A DNA stretch of 64,000 nucleotides from the NCBI RefSeq assembly GCF_001544915.2, contig NZ_FCOE02000037.1, positions 1 to 64,000 of the forward strand. Reading direction: 5' to 3'. Position 1 is the first letter of the stretch, and each line of letters starts with the position of its first letter. Positions 16,302 to 24,322 of the stretch are shown here, in pieces. The translations under genes were made by a program, and so were the position numbers. The notes below the pieces were generated by a model, which was not told where the DNA came from, did no database searches, and saw only the letters and a list, made by a program, of their open reading frames with translations. This stretch comes from Caballeronia pedi. GTDB taxonomy: Bacteria > Pseudomonadota > Gammaproteobacteria > Burkholderiales > Burkholderiaceae.

Positions 16302-16943
16302 TCATTCGTCTTCGTCGAATAGTTTCTGATTCACCGCATAGCGCACGAGCGCCGCTTCATGCGGCATCTGCATCTTCTCGAGAATGCGCGCCTTATAGGT
16401 GCTCACAGTTTTCGCGCTCAGACAGAGATCCTTGGCAATTTCCGTGATCGTGCCGCCCGAAGCTATCCTGCGGAATACATCGAACTCACGGTCGGACAAG
16501 CGCTGATGAGGAAGGGCGCTGGCAGGCTCGTACAGGCGCTGCGCGTATTGCTCCGCCATCGAAATGCTGACATAGACGCCGCCCGACGCAACCTTGGAGA
16601 CGGCCGCGAGCAGTTCGGATGCCGCACAGGCCTTCGTCAGATAGCCCGCCGCACCCGCCTTAAATGCACGTACCGCGTACTGCTGTTCGGCTTGCATCGT
16701 CAGGACGAGAATGCGCAAATCAGGCCGCTCTTTTCTTATCTGCCTCAGCAGGTCGAGGCCGTTGCGGCCCGGCAAAGACAGATCTAGCACGAGTACGTGC
16801 GCGGGTATTGAGCGCACCAGTTCCAGCGTGCCCGGCCCGTCCCCCGCTTCACCCACCACGTCGAAACGCCGGGAATTCAGGAGAATGCGATGGAGGCCTT
16901 CGCGAACCAGTTCGTGATCGTCAGCGATCAGAACGTTCGTCAT
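16302..16943 (-). CDS. NarL/FixJ-type response regulator, orphan
   Basis: I start at MTNVLIADDHELV (ATG at 16943), where the receiver fold begins. A longer frame exists but adds non-family sequence. The 213-residue protein has a receiver domain with acidic pair DD (8-9), phosphoacceptor D54 (LVLDLSLPG), Thr and Lys positions (LVLTMQ, YLTKA), and a C-terminal LuxR-type HTH (LSDREFDVFRRIASG and SAKTVSTYKARI). No histidine kinase lies in the window, so its partner is elsewhere. Placed between an fnr gene and an FNR-box-controlled chemoreceptor, it probably takes part in the same respiratory or redox response, by inference. Confidence 0.9.
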   Translation of the reverse strand: MTNVLIADDHELVREGLHRILLNSRRFDVVGEAGDGPGTLELVRSIPAHVLVLDLSLPGRNGLDLLRQIRKERPDLRILVLTMQAEQQYAVRAFKAGAAGYLTKACAASELLAAVSKVASGGVYVSISMAEQYAQRLYEPASALPHQRLSDREFDVFRRIASGGTITEIAKDLCLSAKTVSTYKARILEKMQMPHEAALVRYAVNQKLFDEDE

Positions 16944-17078
16944 GGATTGCTCGGGCGTTGCGCCCCGATGGACAGCGAAGGCTGTCGTGGCACAGTGGAC
17001 ACGCACACCTCCATGGCTGGCATATCGGCGTTCAATATGCCACCACTTCAGCAAAGCTGGCAACCAGCAGGTTAAATC

Positions 17079-17094
17079 GCAGACAACTGTCTGC
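17079..17094 (-). other. inverted repeat between fnr and response regulator
   Basis: GCAGACA-AC-TGTCTGC is a perfect 7-bp inverted repeat 25 bases past the fnr stop. As RNA on the minus strand it extends into a longer hairpin, but only a weak U-run follows. It could be a weak terminator or an operator for the response-regulator gene. Confidence 0.35.
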
Positions 17095-17118
17095 TGCGAT
17101 GCAGCGTAATGGCCTGCG

Positions 17119-17853
17119 CTAGATCTTCGAAAGACCCTCGCGGTCGACGATTCGAACTCTTTTCGCGCGCGCCTGGATCAGCCCGTCGCGCGTGAATTTC
17201 GACAGCATCCGGCTCACCGTCTCGAGCTTGAGTCCGAGATAACTGCCGATTTCTTCACGCGTCATGCGCAGTTCGAGTTCTTCTCTCGGATAGCCGCGAC
17301 CGCCTACGCGATCAGAGAGATTCAGCAGAAAGGCGGCGACGCGCTGCTCGGCCGACATCGTGCCGAGCATCATGACGAGTGCGCTTTCCCTGACGATCTC
17401 TCCGCTCATGGCCCGATGCAGATATCGCTGCATCGCGCGGATACCAAGGCAGATTTTCTCCAGTGCCGCGAACGGAATCACGCAGACGGAACTGTCTTCG
17501 AGCGCGATCGCATCACATGCATGGCGATCGACACTCAAACCGTCAAGGCCGACCGTTTCCCCAGCAACGAAAAAGCTGGTGATCTGTTCCACGCCCTCAC
17601 GATGCATGAGCACGGCCTTGAGCGAACCCGTGCGAACCTTATACACGTTCTCGAATCGGTCGTTCGCGCTAAAGAGTCGCCCTCCGCGCCGGATCGCACG
17701 CGTCGCGCCGACGATGTCATCGACTTGCGCAAGCTCCCGCGCGGAGAGGTCGGTCGGCATGCATAGGAAGCGCCGCGAACAGGTCGAGCAGCGCGGTGCG
17801 GTACGCCGTGTCGCAACGGGCGGTTGCGGCAGGCGTTCGTTCGATACGGGCAT
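17119..17853 (-). CDS. fnr: FNR-type transcriptional regulator, paralogue 1
   Basis: The start at 17853 follows GAGGAGAAGGGG, an unusually strong ribosome-binding site, and gives 244 residues. Four Fe-S ligand cysteines in the E. coli FNR pattern are present: C22-x2-C25-x5-C31 and C124 (SSVCVIPF). So it should hold an oxygen-labile [4Fe-4S] cluster and dimerise when anoxic. A cyclic-nucleotide-binding-like beta roll follows, then the CRP-type HTH MTREEIGSYLGL with recognition helix KLETVSRMLSKF. The E-x2-SR residues predict binding to TTGAT-N4-ATCAA. A second FNR gene lies just upstream on the same strand. FNR-type boxes nearby are likely targets. Confidence 0.93.
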   Translation of the reverse strand: MPVSNERLPQPPVATRRTAPRCSTCSRRFLCMPTDLSARELAQVDDIVGATRAIRRGGRLFSANDRFENVYKVRTGSLKAVLMHREGVEQITSFFVAGETVGLDGLSVDRHACDAIALEDSSVCVIPFAALEKICLGIRAMQRYLHRAMSGEIVRESALVMMLGTMSAEQRVAAFLLNLSDRVGGRGYPREELELRMTREEIGSYLGLKLETVSRMLSKFTRDGLIQARAKRVRIVDREGLSKI

Positions 17854-18082
17854 CCCCTTCTCCTCGCAGATCGGGCGCCAGTTCGGCAAACGTGCCGCCG
17901 GGCGCCGTGAGCAAGGCGAAATGTCGATGCCCACGATAGAAGTCTGCAGTATTCGGATTGCGTGCAAAATCAGTCGCCGCCGCAGATCGATGTAAGGCGG
18001 CGAGCACGTCTGTAAGGAAACGCCTACAAGTGCGTTGGCCGAGCTATTGGCTCAACGCGGGCGCAATCAATCTCGTCGAAGA

Positions 18083-18144
18083 TTGGATCAGATCAAAAAA
18101 GTGGGGCCTTCACTTCTCCCAAAGTCCTCGGTCAGGCTAATAAT
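18083..18144 (+). promoter_or_regulatory. FNR-like half-conserved box and -10 before the small RNA candidate
   Basis: TTGGATCAGATCAA (18083-18096) fits the FNR consensus in 8 of 10 positions. TAATAAT (18138-18144) is a strong -10. A start near 18151 puts the box at -61.5, a known class I activation position. No good -35 hexamer is seen, as expected for an activator-dependent promoter. Confidence 0.4.
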
Positions 18145-18150
18145 TCGCAT

Positions 18151-18238
18151 GCACGGTCGAATCCCCGTTCGCGCCGTGTACTGGGACAGCTCTCGTCCAT
18201 TACAGCGCGTCACTTCCACGGTGACGCGCTTTTTTTTT
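18151..18238 (+). ncRNA. candidate small RNA between the two fnr genes
   Basis: A perfect intrinsic terminator at 18204-18238 points along the plus strand, but no plus-strand gene precedes it. The two flanking genes run the other way. The 88 bases before and through it fold into three successive hairpins. The first is CACGG with CCGTG (inner CGAA with TTCG), the second GGAC with GTCC, and the third is the terminator stem. Eight U follow, typical of Hfq-bound small RNAs. A -10 and an FNR-like box lie at suitable distances upstream. The idea parallels the FNR-activated FnrS RNA of enterics, but there is no sequence match that I can claim. Confidence 0.45.
18204..18238 (+). terminator. strong Rho-independent terminator without an upstream gene
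   Basis: AGCGCGTCAC (18204-18213), loop TTCCACG, GTGACGCGCT (18221-18230) and then eight T. On the minus strand no U-run would follow, so it works only for plus-strand transcription. Confidence 0.85.
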
Positions 18239-18251
18239 CGCAGCAGCAGAT

Positions 18252-18998
18252 TCAGTTTGCGCAATCGTCGGCGGACGGTACGCCCGATGCGCGGCTGTCC
18301 CACTGCTCGCTCAGATGCGTACGCGCTTTGAGTTCCGCCACGTTCAACAGCTTTACATGACGGTGACGCACCTGTATCAGCCCGCGATCCATCATCTTCG
18401 ACAATAGCCGGCTGACGGTTTCCAGCTTGATACCCAGATGATTGCCGATGTCCTCGCGTGTCATGCGCAAATAGAACTCGCTGCTCGAATAGCCACGCGC
18501 GGCGAATCGCTCCGACAAGTTGACCAGGAACGTAGCGACTCTTTCTCCCGCGCTCATCGAACCGAGCGAGAGCAGCATCACGTGGTCCTTTCTGACTTCA
18601 CGGCTCGTCATGCGAAGCAACTGCTGTTGAAGGAACGGCGCGCGGATCGCAAGCATGGCGAGGTTCTCGACGTGAATCACACACACGTCGGAGTCTTCGA
18701 GCGCGATGGCATCTGACGCGTATCGGACTTCGTCGAAGCTATCTAGCCCGACCAGATCACCTTGAATATGGAAGCCCGTGATATGCACCCTGCCATCCGC
18801 GGAGCTCGTCAGCGTTTTCAACATTCCCGAGCGAATCGCATACACCGAAGTCAACGGATCGCCCTGACGATACAGCGTCTGCCCCTTTCTAATGCGGATA
18901 CGTTCGTGGATCTCGATGTCGAGGATCGAAATTTCTTCCCGACTCATACCCTCGGGTACGCAGAAGCGGTCCAGCGAACAACGTGAACAACAAGGCAT
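18252..18998 (-). CDS. FNR-type transcriptional regulator, paralogue 2
   Basis: The ATG at 18998 follows CGGAAAG. An upstream extension to 19370 has no family sequence and runs across the FNR box. The 248-residue protein has the FNR cysteine pattern C4-x2-C7-x5-C13 and C106 (SDVCVIH), with an extra C3. The HTH is MTREDIGNHLGI with helix KLETVSRLLSKM, so its DNA target should equal that of paralogue 1. Cluster stability may differ because the N-terminal cysteines begin only three residues from the start. Two full FNR copies in a row with different flanks suggest division of labour, for example two oxygen thresholds. Confidence 0.92.
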   Translation of the reverse strand: MPCCSRCSLDRFCVPEGMSREEISILDIEIHERIRIRKGQTLYRQGDPLTSVYAIRSGMLKTLTSSADGRVHITGFHIQGDLVGLDSFDEVRYASDAIALEDSDVCVIHVENLAMLAIRAPFLQQQLLRMTSREVRKDHVMLLSLGSMSAGERVATFLVNLSERFAARGYSSSEFYLRMTREDIGNHLGIKLETVSRLLSKMMDRGLIQVRHRHVKLLNVAELKARTHLSEQWDSRASGVPSADDCAN

Positions 18999-19449
18999 GA
19001 CTATCTTTCCGGGTTCTTGACGAAGGCAAGCGTGCAGCGTCGCGCACGACGAATCATCGGCGTCGTTGCGAGTGCTAATAAGCGGCATGTGGATGTTGAA
19101 TCGGCCTACGGCGATCCCTCTCACCGGGCGGTGCTCCGAGGTCCGAGAGAATAGCCGGCCGCGCGGCGCAGCCCGGAGCGCCGCGCCAGGCAACGCAAAC
19201 CGGGAGGTCCGAACAGGTTGCAAGGGTAAGGCGCGGACCTCGAAAATTTCTTGATTGCCGTCAATTTTGAGATAGATCACGGATGACGTTCGCCAGAGCG
19301 CAAATCGTGTGCGCCACAACATCGGACGGCCGCGACACGACGAATCGAATGCATTTTTAAGCAAAGTCAATATTCGACAGACGGCGAATCGTTACGCTCT
19401 GAAGCTTTTCTGGATCCCCCCAACACAGGCTGGCCAGATCGGCATCGCC
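18999..19449. other. divergent control region of fnr paralogue 2 and PAS-GGDEF gene
   Basis: No gene is supported. The region separates two diverging genes and contains one FNR-type box (19251-19264). GC-rich stretches around 19135-19200 may form RNA structure in the fnr2 leader. Confidence 0.5.
19251..19264. promoter_or_regulatory. FNR-type box in the divergent fnr2 / GGDEF region
   Basis: TTGATTGCCGTCAA fits the consensus in 9 of 10 positions. Toward fnr2, TACCCT lies where a -10 of a class II promoter would be (19228-19223), with a poor match. Toward the GGDEF gene nothing suitable is at that distance. The box shares the flank TCAATTTTGAGA with the site at 16192. Confidence 0.5.
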
Positions 19450-21051
19450 ATGAAACTACTTACGCGCATTTACCGAGGGAAGATAGTAAGAGTGGTGTCG
19501 GCGGGAAGCTTTGCGTTGGTCGCGCTCATAGCGTTCGGGCTGCTGGAAACGTCAAAACTCGAGTCGAATGTGGCGGTGTTGTATGCCGGGAATATCGCGC
19601 CGGTCAGCGAGCTCGATGCCATACGCATTGCGGAAATGGACATGCGCAGGCAGTTCTGGAGAGCGCTCGCGTTACGAGATCCTGACGTCACAACGGCAGC
19701 GATTCGATCGATACGCAGATCGATCGAAAAGCTCGACAAAGCCTGGTTGCGCTATTTCCCGGCGGGCATCAGCAGCGCGGAGGAGCGCACATTGGCGAAT
19801 GTGCTCTTACGCGACCTGCCTCGATTCGAAGCCATCATCAAAGAAGGCGTGGTCTTGCTGGCCGACGCACGCTACGACGCGGCGTCGAAATGGTTAGACG
19901 GCAACATCGATTTCATGGACCGCCTGGACACCAGGCTCGGCCAGGACATTGCTGTCAATACGCGGCAGGCCGAGCGATTCGCTCAGGAATGCGCGTCGAT
20001 CGTCAAGACGACCTTCATGGTGGGTTCGGGATTCGTCGTGGCGGTTTTATTGCTGGTCGCGGGCCTGTTCGTGTACCTGTTGCTTGAGCGAGACGACGTC
20101 AAGAGAGAGACGCGCTATCACCTGTGGATGGCCAACCGAGTCTTCGAGCACGCTTCGAACGGTGTCATGATTATCAACAAGAAGGGAATGATCGAGCGGA
20201 TCAATCCGGGTTTTACGATCCTGACCGGTTACACGCAGGACGAGGTATTCGGTCGCTCTCCGTGTCTGCTCAATTCCGGACGCCAGAACCGGACCTTCTA
20301 CGAAGATCTATGGTGTCGCCTGAACGAAACCGGCCATTGGAAAGGCGAGGTCTGGAACCGCGGAAAGGACGGCCGCATCTATCTCGAATCCGTGTCGATG
20401 TCGGGCATCCGCGACGGGGACGGACATTATTCGCATTTCGTTGCATTCAGTTCCGATGTAACGCAACGTCAACTCGAAGAAGAACGCCTGAGTTATCTGG
20501 CGACGCACGACGCATTGACCGGATTGCTGAATCGCGCGCAGTTCGGCGAGCATCTGCGTCAGGCGATCTTGCGCGCGAAACGCAAGCTGACGCGTGTTGC
20601 GTTGCTGTTCATCGATCTCGACGGTTTCAAGCAGATAAATGACACGCTCGGTCACGGCATGGGCGATGAAGTGCTGAAGATCGTCGCGTCGAGGATCAGA
20701 CAATCGCTACGCGAAAGCGACGTGATCGCGCGCTTCGGCGGCGACGAGTTCACCGTCGTCCTCGAAGAGATAACCGATCCGCAGGATGTGGCGCGCATTG
20801 CGCACAATCTGGTGGCATCGATAGCACGTCCGATGGATATCGACTCGACCCAGGCGCGCGTGACGACCAGCATCGGCATCAGTTTCTTTCCAGATCACGG
20901 CGCGGGGCCGAATGAACTGCTCCAGCGCGCCGATATCGCAATGTACGAAGCAAAGGGTTCAGGCAAGAACAACTTTCAGTTTTGTGCGCTGACAGAAGGC
21001 GCCACAGCGAGGCACAGCGCCGAAGATGCCACGGCAGACCAAGCGGATTGA
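19450..21051 (+). CDS. membrane PAS-GGDEF diguanylate cyclase with chemoreceptor-like sensor
   Basis: From ATG 19450 the 533-residue protein has a membrane helix (about 11-32) and a periplasmic four-helix-bundle sensor like that of chemoreceptors (about 35-180, including LYAGNIAPVSELDAIR). A second helix follows (about 185-212), then a PAS domain (about 225-335) and a GGDEF domain. RFGGDEF is intact, and the I-site RESD lies five residues before it, so it should synthesise c-di-GMP under feedback control. Its sensor resembles those of the two chemoreceptors in the island, so chemotaxis and c-di-GMP may read related signals. It converges on a small DUF3303 gene four bases past its stop. Confidence 0.9.
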   Translation: MKLLTRIYRGKIVRVVSAGSFALVALIAFGLLETSKLESNVAVLYAGNIAPVSELDAIRIAEMDMRRQFWRALALRDPDVTTAAIRSIRRSIEKLDKAWLRYFPAGISSAEERTLANVLLRDLPRFEAIIKEGVVLLADARYDAASKWLDGNIDFMDRLDTRLGQDIAVNTRQAERFAQECASIVKTTFMVGSGFVVAVLLLVAGLFVYLLLERDDVKRETRYHLWMANRVFEHASNGVMIINKKGMIERINPGFTILTGYTQDEVFGRSPCLLNSGRQNRTFYEDLWCRLNETGHWKGEVWNRGKDGRIYLESVSMSGIRDGDGHYSHFVAFSSDVTQRQLEEERLSYLATHDALTGLLNRAQFGEHLRQAILRAKRKLTRVALLFIDLDGFKQINDTLGHGMGDEVLKIVASRIRQSLRESDVIARFGGDEFTVVLEEITDPQDVARIAHNLVASIARPMDIDSTQARVTTSIGISFFPDHGAGPNELLQRADIAMYEAKGSGKNNFQFCALTEGATARHSAEDATADQAD

Positions 21052-21055
21052 CCTG

Positions 21056-21331
21056 TCAGAGCAGTCCCAGCGAGGCATCGTATGCCTCTGCGGTCATCAC
21101 GGGCGTCAGCGTGAAATTGAAGAGATCGTTCCACTGGATGATCCATGCAGCGAGTTTCGACGCATCGTCCGCTTCGATGACTGCATATCCGCCCGGCTCC
21201 GCGATCGCATGCCAGCGGGCGATAATGTTGATCTCTTTCGACCTCGAACTATTGTTTCGCATGCTTTTGTAGCGTTCGACTGCAACCTTTCTTGCGCTTG
21301 CGGGACCGGACCAGTGGACGACGAATAGCAT
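21056..21331 (-). CDS. DUF3303-family small protein
   Basis: The start at 21331 gives MLFVVHWSGP, the usual DUF3303 beginning. AAAAAAGGGG lies upstream. The 91-residue protein has the family's ferredoxin-like alternation (ARWHAIAEPGGYAVIEADDASKLAAWI, then FNFTLTPVMTAEAY; quoted in parts). It is cytoplasmic and its function is unknown. It converges with the PAS-GGDEF gene with four bases between stops and no terminator, so the two transcripts may overlap at their ends. Confidence 0.75.
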   Translation of the reverse strand: MLFVVHWSGPASARKVAVERYKSMRNNSSRSKEINIIARWHAIAEPGGYAVIEADDASKLAAWIIQWNDLFNFTLTPVMTAEAYDASLGLL

Positions 21332-21792
21332 GAAGGACCCCTTTTTTCTAGGCGGCGTGGACAGATGATGCGCCTGACGCGGTTGGCATGTCGAGCGTGC
21401 GCAGAATGATATACACACAGGGGAAATCGTCACTGTCGTGCACAGGTGGCACTGCCCATCTTGCACAGAGCTACGTCGCGATTAATCCAGCGAGCGCTAC
21501 CGTTTGGATTTTTTCCGACTACCGTCGAGCAGGCGTGCCACCCGCGTTAGAAGCGTTCGGGCCACGGCCATAGATCCTTACCGCAGGAGCTCGATTAAAA
21601 GCATCCGTTCACCGTGTCGGTGCGCAGCGGGATTCGTCAAACCAGCTGGAAGAGAAAACACCTGACCTCCCGGCCATCGCGCGGGCGACTCAGCCGAGAG
21701 TGCGTTGATAGAATCGGGTTACACGGGGATTACACAGCTTCCGCTCGGCGCAGATTCGAACTGCAGAAGCGCGTCTAAGTAATTGATTTTAT
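21332..21792. other. non-coding gap between DUF3303 gene and tRNA-Arg
   Basis: No gene is supported. A T-arm-like sequence (GCAG-TTCGAAT-CTGC on the minus strand, near 21745-21765) lies downstream of the tRNA but has no other tRNA parts. No integrase or clear tRNA 3'-end duplication is seen. Confidence 0.45.
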
Positions 21793-21869
21793 TGGCCCGC
21801 CCTACACGACTCGAACGTGTGACCTACGGCTTAGAAGGCCGTTGCTCTATCCAGCTGAGCTAAGGGCGG
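21793..21869 (-). tRNA. tRNA-Arg (TCT)
   Basis: The cloverleaf is complete on the minus strand. The acceptor CCGCCCT pairs with AGGGCGG, followed by G and an encoded CCA. The D arm is AGCTCAGCTGGATAGAGCA. The anticodon loop CTTCTAA has TCT, reading AGA. The T loop is TTCGAGT. Confidence 0.97.
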
Positions 21870-21962
21870 AGAACCGGAACGCGCGGCCGAAACAGACAGA
21901 CAGCCGCGGATCAGAAGAGACGGCGATTTTACCTCATTCGCCGCCCCGCTTGTCCCGCTTCA

Positions 21963-22793
21963 TCACACCGGTTGCGGATGCATCATGAACCAGCCGAAAA
22001 AGAAGATACCCGCGATCACGCAATACACGCCGAACGACGCGAGCTTGCCGTGCCCTTCGAAGTAGCGCATCAGGAAACGCACGCTCAGATACGCTGCGAT
22101 GCCCGTGAGCACGCCGCCCAGCGCCGCATCGGCCAGTTGTCCCGGTGCGTGAAAAAGCTTCGGCAATTCGAGCACGCCCGCCGCGAAGATGATCGGCGTG
22201 CCGAGCAGAAACGAGAATTCCGCCGCGGCCTCGGCCGTGAGTCCCGCGCCGACGCCCGCGATCATCGTCAGACCGCTGCGCGAAAAGCCCGGAATCAACG
22301 CGCCGATCTGCGCCAGTCCGACCAGAAACGCCTGCTTGAACGTGAGCTTATCGGGCGCCTGCAGCGCGCGACGCTTTTGCAGACGGTCGCCCAGCCACAA
22401 CAGCACGCCATTGACGATCAACGCCGCCGCGACGATCCGCAAATCGTGAAAAATCGCCTCGAGCCGCTTTTCGAGCAGCAGCCCGACAATGCCCGTCGGA
22501 ATCGTGCCGATGATGAGCGCCCACATCATGTGGCCGTCGTCGTTCCTGCGGCCGCCGAGCGACGCGAAGAAGCCCCGGATCAGCGCGATCCAGCGAGTGC
22601 GGAAATACCAGAGCAGCGCGACGGCCGTGCCGAGATGCAGCGCGACGAGAAACGGCAGCAATTGCGGCGCGTGTTTGTCGATATGCATGCCGATCAGGCC
22701 GGGGACGAGCAGCGTATGCCCGAGGCTGCTGACCGGAAAGAGTTCGGTCACGCCCTGGAGCACGCTCAAGAATACGAGAAACCACAGAGTCAC
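21963..22793 (-). CDS. uppP: undecaprenyl-diphosphatase UppP (BacA)
   Basis: I start at the GTG at 22793, because AAAGGA precedes it and the protein then begins VTLWFLVFLSVLQGVTELFP, as in the family. The 276-residue membrane protein carries the UppP signature motifs QGVTELFPVSSLGH and PGFSRSG, plus about eight membrane helices. It removes a phosphate from undecaprenyl diphosphate at the membrane, recycling the carrier used for peptidoglycan and O-antigen, and can give bacitracin tolerance. The in-frame upstream extension lacks hydrophobic or conserved sequence. It is read away from the small protein and epimerase genes that follow. Confidence 0.95.
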   Translation of the reverse strand: MTLWFLVFLSVLQGVTELFPVSSLGHTLLVPGLIGMHIDKHAPQLLPFLVALHLGTAVALLWYFRTRWIALIRGFFASLGGRRNDDGHMMWALIIGTIPTGIVGLLLEKRLEAIFHDLRIVAAALIVNGVLLWLGDRLQKRRALQAPDKLTFKQAFLVGLAQIGALIPGFSRSGLTMIAGVGAGLTAEAAAEFSFLLGTPIIFAAGVLELPKLFHAPGQLADAALGGVLTGIAAYLSVRFLMRYFEGHGKLASFGVYCVIAGIFFFGWFMMHPQPV

Positions 22794-23055
22794 GCGTCGG
22801 TCCTTTTTTGAGGAGGATGAAGGACGCGCCGTGCAGTTCCATTCCTCGCGCACGCGAAGCCGAAAGGAGCGAACGGGGATCTGAAACAGGAAGGAACAGC
22901 CGATACGGCGCGCAAACGGGACCGATTATGCCGGTGGCGAAATCGAGCGCCAAGCGCTAACCGCACACAAATTGCGCCGACAGTCGATCGTCGGCAAAAC
23001 GAATAATTATCGAAAGCTGGATATAAGCGGTACGAAAGAAATTCGCGTTCGTCCG

Positions 23056-23142
23056 TCAGACCTTCAGCTTGTAGAGAAAGATTACCGTGCTCGCGCCGAA
23101 GAGGCCGAACATCGCGACGCCCATTGCCATCGCCAGATCCAT
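23056..23142 (-). CDS. 28-residue single-helix membrane micro-protein
   Basis: A very short frame starts at ATG 23142 with GGGAG six bases upstream. It encodes MDLAMAMGVAMFGLFGASTV followed by IFLYKLKV. This is a single hydrophobic helix ending in a positively charged tail, so the C-terminus is probably cytoplasmic. The ribosome-binding site, the helix and the basic end argue for a real gene despite its size. It resembles accessory micro-proteins such as KdpF in layout, but no kdp genes are near and the sequence is not KdpF. It stands between uppP and a divergent epimerase gene. A partner protein is unknown. Confidence 0.5.
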   Translation of the reverse strand: MDLAMAMGVAMFGLFGASTVIFLYKLKV

Positions 23143-23336
23143 GGTTGCTCCCTGTCCGTCTGATTCCCAACACACGGAGCATATAACAACATATTGCATA
23201 AGCCTTGCTCAGTCGCAATTTCCCGCAAAGGGTTTTTCCGTACAGAATTCCAAGGCAGAATCGTCGGTTTGGGGCCGCGCGAATCGCGTAAGTGCCGCGC
23301 GCGGCGACAAGCCATTCAACGGAGCGTCCAGCCATC

Positions 23337-24233
23337 ATGTCACCGGAAACCGACATCATCGAAATCGAGCGCGACGGCGCCGCCATCCAGCTCGCGCCGC
23401 GCGCGGGCGGCCGGCTCATGACCTGGCGCGTCGGCGGCGAGCCGGTCGTCCACTGGCCCGACGCGCCCGACTGGTCGAACCCGGCGAAGATCCGCGGCGG
23501 CAATCCGCTGCTCTTTCCGTTCCTCGGGCGACATTTCGTCGACGGCGAAATCGGCAAATGGCGCGATCCGGAAGGCGTCGTGCACGCGCTGCCGACGCAC
23601 GGCTTCGCGCGCAACCTGCCCTTTTCCTGCACCCGCGATGCCGACGGCCACGGCCTGCGCATGACGCTCGTCGACAGCGACGCCACCCGCGACGGATATC
23701 CGTTCGCGTTCCGCTTCGAGGCGGCATACCGCATCGTCGACGGCAACACGCTCGAAGTCGAGCTCACGACGTCGAATCCGGGCGAGGTCGCGCTGCCCTA
23801 CTACGCGGGGCATCACTTTTACTTTCATCTGCCGCACGGTCAGCGCGCGCAAAGCAGTGTCGAGCTGCCGCGCACCGAGCGGCGCCGGCAGCTTCCGGAC
23901 GGCTCGATCAGCGACGCCGAGCCGGGTCTGCCGCGCTATTCGCTGGCCGATGCGAGCATCGTCGATACGTTTCACTGCCTCACGCGCCAGTCCGATGAGC
24001 CGATGCTGCTGAACCTGCCCGGCCGCACGGTCGGCTTCGAGCTGCATCAGCCGGATTCGGTGCCGTGGTACGCCGTCACGACCTGGACCGAAGCCGACAC
24101 GTCGGACTTCTATTGCGTCGAGCCGTGGATCGGCCTGCCCGACGCCATCCACAACGGCCGCGGGCTGCGCTGGCTCGCGCCGGGCAAGACGGAGACGGCC
24201 TCGCTCAGGCTCGTCGTCACGGCCGACAAGTAA
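23337..24233 (+). CDS. aldose 1-epimerase / mutarotase family protein
   Basis: The ATG at 23337 follows GGAGCG. The 298-residue protein has the galactose-mutarotase beta-sandwich pattern: GGRLMTWRV near the N-terminus, GGNPLLFPFLGR, THGFAR with the conserved catalytic-type His (about residue 87), an H-H-F-Y-F-H stretch around residue 160, and the C-terminal FYCVEPWIGLPDA with a Glu in the general-base position. It probably interconverts alpha and beta forms of a sugar or sugar phosphate in the cytoplasm. The exact substrate is not deducible. The gene stands alone and a weak terminator follows. Confidence 0.87.
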   Translation: MSPETDIIEIERDGAAIQLAPRAGGRLMTWRVGGEPVVHWPDAPDWSNPAKIRGGNPLLFPFLGRHFVDGEIGKWRDPEGVVHALPTHGFARNLPFSCTRDADGHGLRMTLVDSDATRDGYPFAFRFEAAYRIVDGNTLEVELTTSNPGEVALPYYAGHHFYFHLPHGQRAQSSVELPRTERRRQLPDGSISDAEPGLPRYSLADASIVDTFHCLTRQSDEPMLLNLPGRTVGFELHQPDSVPWYAVTTWTEADTSDFYCVEPWIGLPDAIHNGRGLRWLAPGKTETASLRLVVTADK

Positions 24234-24239
24234 CATCCC

Positions 24240-24264
24240 AGCCGCCCGCGCAAGGCGGCTTTCT
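24240..24264 (+). terminator. probable terminator after epimerase gene
   Basis: AGCCGCC (24240-24246), loop CGCGCAA, GGCGGCT (24254-24260), then TTCT. The U-run is short. Confidence 0.5.
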
Positions 24265-24322
24265 GTCCGGGGAAACCCGAGACGGTAAAATCCTGCCTTT
24301 CGGTTCGCCGCGCGGCTGTGTC

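Noticed and set aside
18151..18180. tRNA T-arm-like sequence (GGTCGAATCCCC) at the start of the small RNA candidate
   Set aside because: No D arm, anticodon arm or acceptor accompanies it. The bases are better explained by the first hairpin.
21740..21770. T-arm-like GCAG-TTCGAAT-CTGC downstream of tRNA-Arg
   Set aside because: It does not repeat the tRNA-Arg 3' end, lacks the other arms, and no integrase is near, so neither a second tRNA nor an attachment site is supported.
23056..23142. Micro-protein as KdpF
   Set aside because: No kdpABC genes lie nearby and the sequence does not match KdpF. Only the size and single helix are similar.
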